Source: an uncultured Caldilineales bacterium (GTDB taxonomy: Bacteria > Chloroflexota > Anaerolineae > JAAEKA01). From it: a stretch of 25,315 bases of DNA. The stretch lies in the NCBI GenBank assembly GCA_937907455.1, contig CALESQ010000035.1:1-25315 (forward strand). The letters run 5' to 3'. Positions 23,301 to 25,315 of the stretch are shown here, piece after piece (position 1 is the first letter of the stretch; each line of letters opens with the position of its first letter). The notes under the pieces are model-generated. The model had not been told where the DNA came from and made no database searches. It was given only the letters and a program-made list of their open reading frames with translations. A program made the translations under genes and the position numbers.

Positions 23301-23774
23301 ACGCTTCCAGGTAGCAATGTCAGAGGTATGGCGACCGATCACCCGTCCGCCATCAGGGCCGAAGGAGATACTTTCGGCTACGCCTACCGGCAGCAGTTGC
23401 AAAGTGCCGTCCAGGGTGATGGTGTAAAGGCTGGCAGCGGCAAAGGGGCTGGCGTGGCTGCTGGCGAAGACGATCGCACTGGCATCGGGCAGCCAGCCGA
23501 CCACGCGGGCATCAGCGCCCAGATAGGTGAGGCGTTGAGCGGGGCCACCCAGTGCGGGCATCACAAAGACTTCGGGAGTGCCCTCCTCACGGCCGGTAAA
23601 GGCCAGCCAGTCGCCATTCGGGGAGAAGGCGGGCGAATCTACCTCACCCAGGTTAGAGGTCAGGCGACGTGCAATGCCGCCCGCTGCATCTACAGTCCAC
23701 AGATCATCCTCGCACACAAATACCACGCGGTCATTGTGCAAGGCAGGAAAACGATAATAGCCGGAATTTGTCAT
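20394..23774 (-). CDS. Tricorn protease homologue
   Basis: Predicted 1126-residue tricorn-core protease, a large cytoplasmic peptidase that trims peptides released by the proteasome or other proteases. Two β-propellers fill residues 1-650 (repeats such as SPAFSPNGDWLAFTGREEGT and AWSPDGHWIAYG). A low-complexity Ala/Pro/Glu insert with a basic GRKKRRDNG stretch lies at about 535-585. The C1 helical domain carries the catalytic His732 in MYRHAWRLQRDQFW. A PDZ domain follows (about 820-900), then the C2 domain with VVVDVRYNGGGHVSQLL and the serine nucleophile in NEWTSSDGDIFSHAF (Ser1008 or Ser1009, more likely the latter). The length matches bacterial tricorn proteins. There is no signal peptide. 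Its ATG overlaps the thyX TGA (ATGA), so translation is coupled; no other ribosome-binding site is visible. Confidence 0.96.
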   Translation of the reverse strand: MTNSGYYRFPALHNDRVVFVCEDDLWTVDAAGGIARRLTSNLGEVDSPAFSPNGDWLAFTGREEGTPEVFVMPALGGPAQRLTYLGADARVVGWLPDASAIVFASSHASPFAAASLYTITLDGTLQLLPVGVAESISFGPDGGRVIGRHTSDIATWKRYRGGRTGDIWLDARGDGQWQRLACAAPSGKLPGNVVLPLWLGERIYFISDQDGIGSIYSQPADPAEAAQCQPQRHTFNDDFYVRRLSSDGRRIIYSAGADLFVLDPQQPAAAQAIPITLYSPQVQRNRRFVEPARHLQHFALHPDGLGVALTTRGQVFVMANWEGAVTQIEPTTAERDEQTVAVYHRLASWLHDGERLVLVSDRDGEDALEVYQLDGTSPLRRLSDLDIGRPLALWPSPTRDEVALVNHRHELIVVDLAAPAARVVERSDYGDLRGVAWSPDGHWIAYGMPLSEQISVIKLFEVDSGAIHTATQPLLRDEDPAWDPEGKYLYFLSARDFDPVYDNLQFDLNFPRGIRPYLLTLQKDLPSPFVPEPRAPGRKKRRDNGIKPDLAGELMQPAAAEEAAGRAAQDVAAPAPSAPDSEAAEAGSDERIIIDLDGLPCRMAAFPVPDARYQQIRGIEGKVLFSWQPIEGALHSGRAPGATPGASALLDVYDFGEHKIDTIIDGLTSFEVSLDAKTLIYRMGNKLRVLHAGDKPDGKGGNAPSRQSGWLDLNRLKVAVSPAAEWAQMYRHAWRLQRDQFWVEDMSGLDWQAVYRRYWPLVRRVASRSEFSDLMWEMQGELATSHAYEMGGDYKPEPNFQQGYLGADFEYEPAADGYRITTILRGDPWDENADSPLHELGLDLRVDDVLLAVAGRRLGRTLSPQQALVNLAGERIFLTFLSRSDSSHFTVTAKALRSEWPLRYRAWVEANRRRVHELSDGRIGYLHIPNMGPEGYGEFHRAFLAEVHRQGVVVDVRYNGGGHVSQLLLEKLTRRRLGYDVQRWGAPEAYPAYTVAGPLVALANEWTSSDGDIFSHAFKLLKLGPVVGTRTWGGVIGISPQDTLLDGGLTTQPEFSFWFNDVGWEVENRGAAPDIEIEITPQDWVAGRDPQLDAAVNEALRLLAAAPPAPPPARPERRQNAPARHP

Positions 23775-24481
23775 GTAGGATTGCTATTCAATTGATACAA
23801 CTCAAAGGCTTCTGCCGTCCAGGGCAAAGCGGGTTTAAAGAAATGTTCGAAGATGGCTTCGGCGTAAACGCGGATTTCAAGCTGTGCTTCGCTCGCCATA
23901 CGCAGTTTGAGGAAGTGCATCAGGTTGTGGGCATCTACTTTGGCCACCCAGGTATAGTAGACGCTGAAACCGGCAAGAAAAAGTCGCGCCTGCTCGCGCG
24001 CCACCCCGGCGGCCAGGGCTTGCTCGTAGAGACGAAACCCCTCGGCGTAGTGGTGGGCGAGTGCGGCGCTAAGTTCCTCGCCATCTGGTAACAGACCATC
24101 GCTGGCCTGCTTGTTGTCACGGGCCTGCAAGCGCCAGGCATCGGGGGGTACTTCGTAGAAATCGCCCTCATCAAAGGCTGAATATCTGCCGGACTGAGCG
24201 TTAAAATTCCAGGTTCTATGCCGCGCCCATTGCCACCAGGTAACCACTGGGGCGCGCACGCGAAATTTGAACTCCACCATCTCGAAAGGGGTGGTGTGAC
24301 GGTGACGCAGCAAATAGAACAGCAACTTTTTATCTTTATCCGGGCCTTTGCTTTCGCCCAGAAAGGACGCGCGCGCCGCCGCAACCACGGCATTATCGTC
24401 GCCCATCAGGTCTTGCAGCTCGATCCAACCTTTATCCAGCACAGGCACGCGCCTGCCAATTAATGCGTCGGTGGTGGTCAT
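23771..24481 (-). CDS. thyX: FAD-dependent thymidylate synthase ThyX
   Basis: Predicted 236-residue flavin-dependent thymidylate synthase, which makes dTMP from dUMP using methylenetetrahydrofolate and NADPH. The defining RHRX7S motif is present as RHRTWNFNAQSGRYS (Arg87-His88-Arg89 to Ser97). Further family blocks are LLFYLLRHRHTTPFEMVEFK, AGFSVYYTWVAKVDAHNLMH and FLKLRMASEAQLEIR. The length is normal. I chose the ATG at 24481, which starts 4 nt after the upstream stop; the open extension to 24616 overlaps the upstream gene in another frame. No clear ribosome-binding site is seen, consistent with coupled translation. A ThyX instead of ThyA implies a genome that may lack a conventional dihydrofolate reductase, but that gene is not in view. 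Confidence 0.97.
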   Translation of the reverse strand: MTTTDALIGRRVPVLDKGWIELQDLMGDDNAVVAAARASFLGESKGPDKDKKLLFYLLRHRHTTPFEMVEFKFRVRAPVVTWWQWARHRTWNFNAQSGRYSAFDEGDFYEVPPDAWRLQARDNKQASDGLLPDGEELSAALAHHYAEGFRLYEQALAAGVAREQARLFLAGFSVYYTWVAKVDAHNLMHFLKLRMASEAQLEIRVYAEAIFEHFFKPALPWTAEAFELYQLNSNPT

Positions 24482-24485
24482 AGGG

Positions 24486-25181
24486 TTATGGGTGAGGAAT
24501 TGCTGCAACGATCCAGCCATCAAGTCCGGCATCCAGCAGTGGCTGCATGGTCTCGGCGCCGGCAGCATCGCTGAGGGCCAAGACGCGTATGCCGCGACTG
24601 TGGGCGGCGCGCACAATTGGCGCGGAAAGGCGGTTTTGCGGCAGCAGCAGGGCCGGCGCCACGGGCCGATAAAATGCAGTCAGGCGAAAACGCTGCATGG
24701 TGAGCAAGGCTTCTGCTTCGGCTGAGGTGGCCGCTGTAGCCAGATCGGGGGCTTCGACACGCACCATACGGCTGAGCGCTTCGTTATCCACCACGGCCAG
24801 CACGCGGGAATGGGCTTTGGTGGCGTCCAGGGCTTGCAGCAAGGCGGCCACGCTCTGCAAATCTGGCTGTAGCAGCAGCACCACCGCGCGGCGCACTGGC
24901 TGCGCAGCCAACGCCTCTTGCAACGAAAGACCGGCGATACCATTGATGTACAGCAAGCCGTCATCTGCCAGGCTCACAGGCAGATAGGCAGTATTGGCCA
25001 GGGAAAAACCTTCGCTGCGCGACGCGCTATCGGATAGGGTGGGAGCCTCAGCTACCAGCAAGGGCTGATCGGCAAAGTACGGTGTGTCGGCGAGCGGACG
25101 AATAGTGAGCAGCCGATAAACACCAAAGATCAGCAGTATAGAAAGCACCAGCCACAACAAACGGGTGAATAATGGGCGCAT
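24486..25181 (-). CDS. Membrane-anchored GDPD-like protein, probably lacking catalytic residues
   Basis: A 231-residue protein with one N-terminal membrane segment (about residues 6-24, TRLLWLVLSILLIFGVYRLL). The rest has the rhythm of a glycerophosphodiester phosphodiesterase-like TIM barrel: EGFSLANTAYLPVSLADDGL near the start, LLLPQNRLSAPIVRAAHSRG, then IRVLALSDAAGAETMQPLLD and AGLDGWIV, close to the GDPD ending AH..G..V..WTVN...EM..LL..GVDGIIT. The usual HRG and ExD active-site motifs are absent, so I expect it to be a non-catalytic relative or misassigned. The start at 25181 has GGAAGGA with 7 nt spacing; an extension to 25256 would cross the promoter. It is the first gene of the minus-strand operon that continues with thyX. 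Confidence 0.6.
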   Translation of the reverse strand: MRPLFTRLLWLVLSILLIFGVYRLLTIRPLADTPYFADQPLLVAEAPTLSDSASRSEGFSLANTAYLPVSLADDGLLYINGIAGLSLQEALAAQPVRRAVVLLLQPDLQSVAALLQALDATKAHSRVLAVVDNEALSRMVRVEAPDLATAATSAEAEALLTMQRFRLTAFYRPVAPALLLPQNRLSAPIVRAAHSRGIRVLALSDAAGAETMQPLLDAGLDGWIVAAIPHP

Positions 25182-25215
25182 AGCTACATCCTTCCGCAGG
25201 GCGTGATAGAGCGGC

Positions 25216-25221
25216 ATTGTA
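25216..25221 (-). promoter_or_regulatory. Extended -10 promoter for the GDPD-like/thyX/tricorn/GH31 operon
   Basis: On the minus strand TACAAT (25221-25216) is preceded by TGG, an extended -10 (TGn). No good -35 lies 17 bp upstream (ATGGGC). Transcription would begin near 25209, 28 nt before the first start codon. From 25225 to the window end I see no gene. Confidence 0.55.
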
Positions 25222-25315
25222 CCACAGGCGCGACAAAAGCCCATATAGCCGCGCATAAAAAACTTGAGTTTAGAGCCGTAGGAAGAGGCTGAACTTTAAC
25301 AACTGAAGAGGAATC

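Overview
The window is about 25 kb of high-GC bacterial chromosome. I read it as most likely Chloroflexota (Anaerolineae/Caldilineae-like). This rests on the mix of families (tandem S41 peptidases, a tricorn core protease, ThyX, a YfhO-type membrane protein), on a tmRNA tag that starts ANT and ends ALAA, and on intergenic micro-repeats of the AATTCCCAATTCTCAA and TTTACTC kinds. The phylum is an inference; no 16S or ribosomal protein gene is present. The content is mostly housekeeping, with no phage, IS transposase or CRISPR array.

Layout. 1-300 is a non-coding block of nested direct repeats. 368-1439 (minus) is a two-gene unit, a VOC/glyoxalase-fold protein then a membrane-anchored histidine phosphatase, behind a clear promoter. 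1601-1918 is a small membrane protein of unknown role. 2052-4232 is Tex. It is divergent from a dNTP triphosphohydrolase (4633-5811) across a 400-bp spacer holding a strong promoter and simple-sequence repeats. The dNTPase stop codon overlaps the stop of a convergent TlpA-like thioredoxin (5808-6335). 6530-9789 (plus) holds two tandem S41 carboxyl-terminal proteases and smpB. About 270 bp further on is ssrA (tmRNA, 10061-10496) with its own promoter and an excellent intrinsic terminator, so both trans-translation partners lie together. Next are a CysQ-type bisphosphate nucleotidase and 5'-methylthioadenosine phosphorylase.

From 12766 to the right end all genes are on the minus strand. In transcription order they are a GDPD-like membrane-anchored protein, ThyX, a tricorn protease and a GH31 glycosidase (gaps of 4 nt, a 4-nt ATGA overlap, and 8 nt: one operon). 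Then, after 77 nt, come a 1411-residue fusion of a YfhO-like membrane protein with a polysaccharide flippase, and an LpxL/PatA-like acyltransferase whose start overlaps the fusion gene's end. The last two suggest envelope glycoconjugate assembly. Tricorn and the two S41 proteases suggest active protein turnover beside the trans-translation pair.

The most unusual signal is in the gap between the convergent mtnP and acyltransferase genes. A segment of about 263 bp (12481-12743) folds on paper into a closing helix around four hairpins, three of them abutting with no unpaired base between. I could not match it to a known RNA class. A second, smaller foldback segment (9821-10013), bounded by 15-bp direct repeats, lies between smpB and ssrA. 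All helices were found by eye, with no folding or database search.
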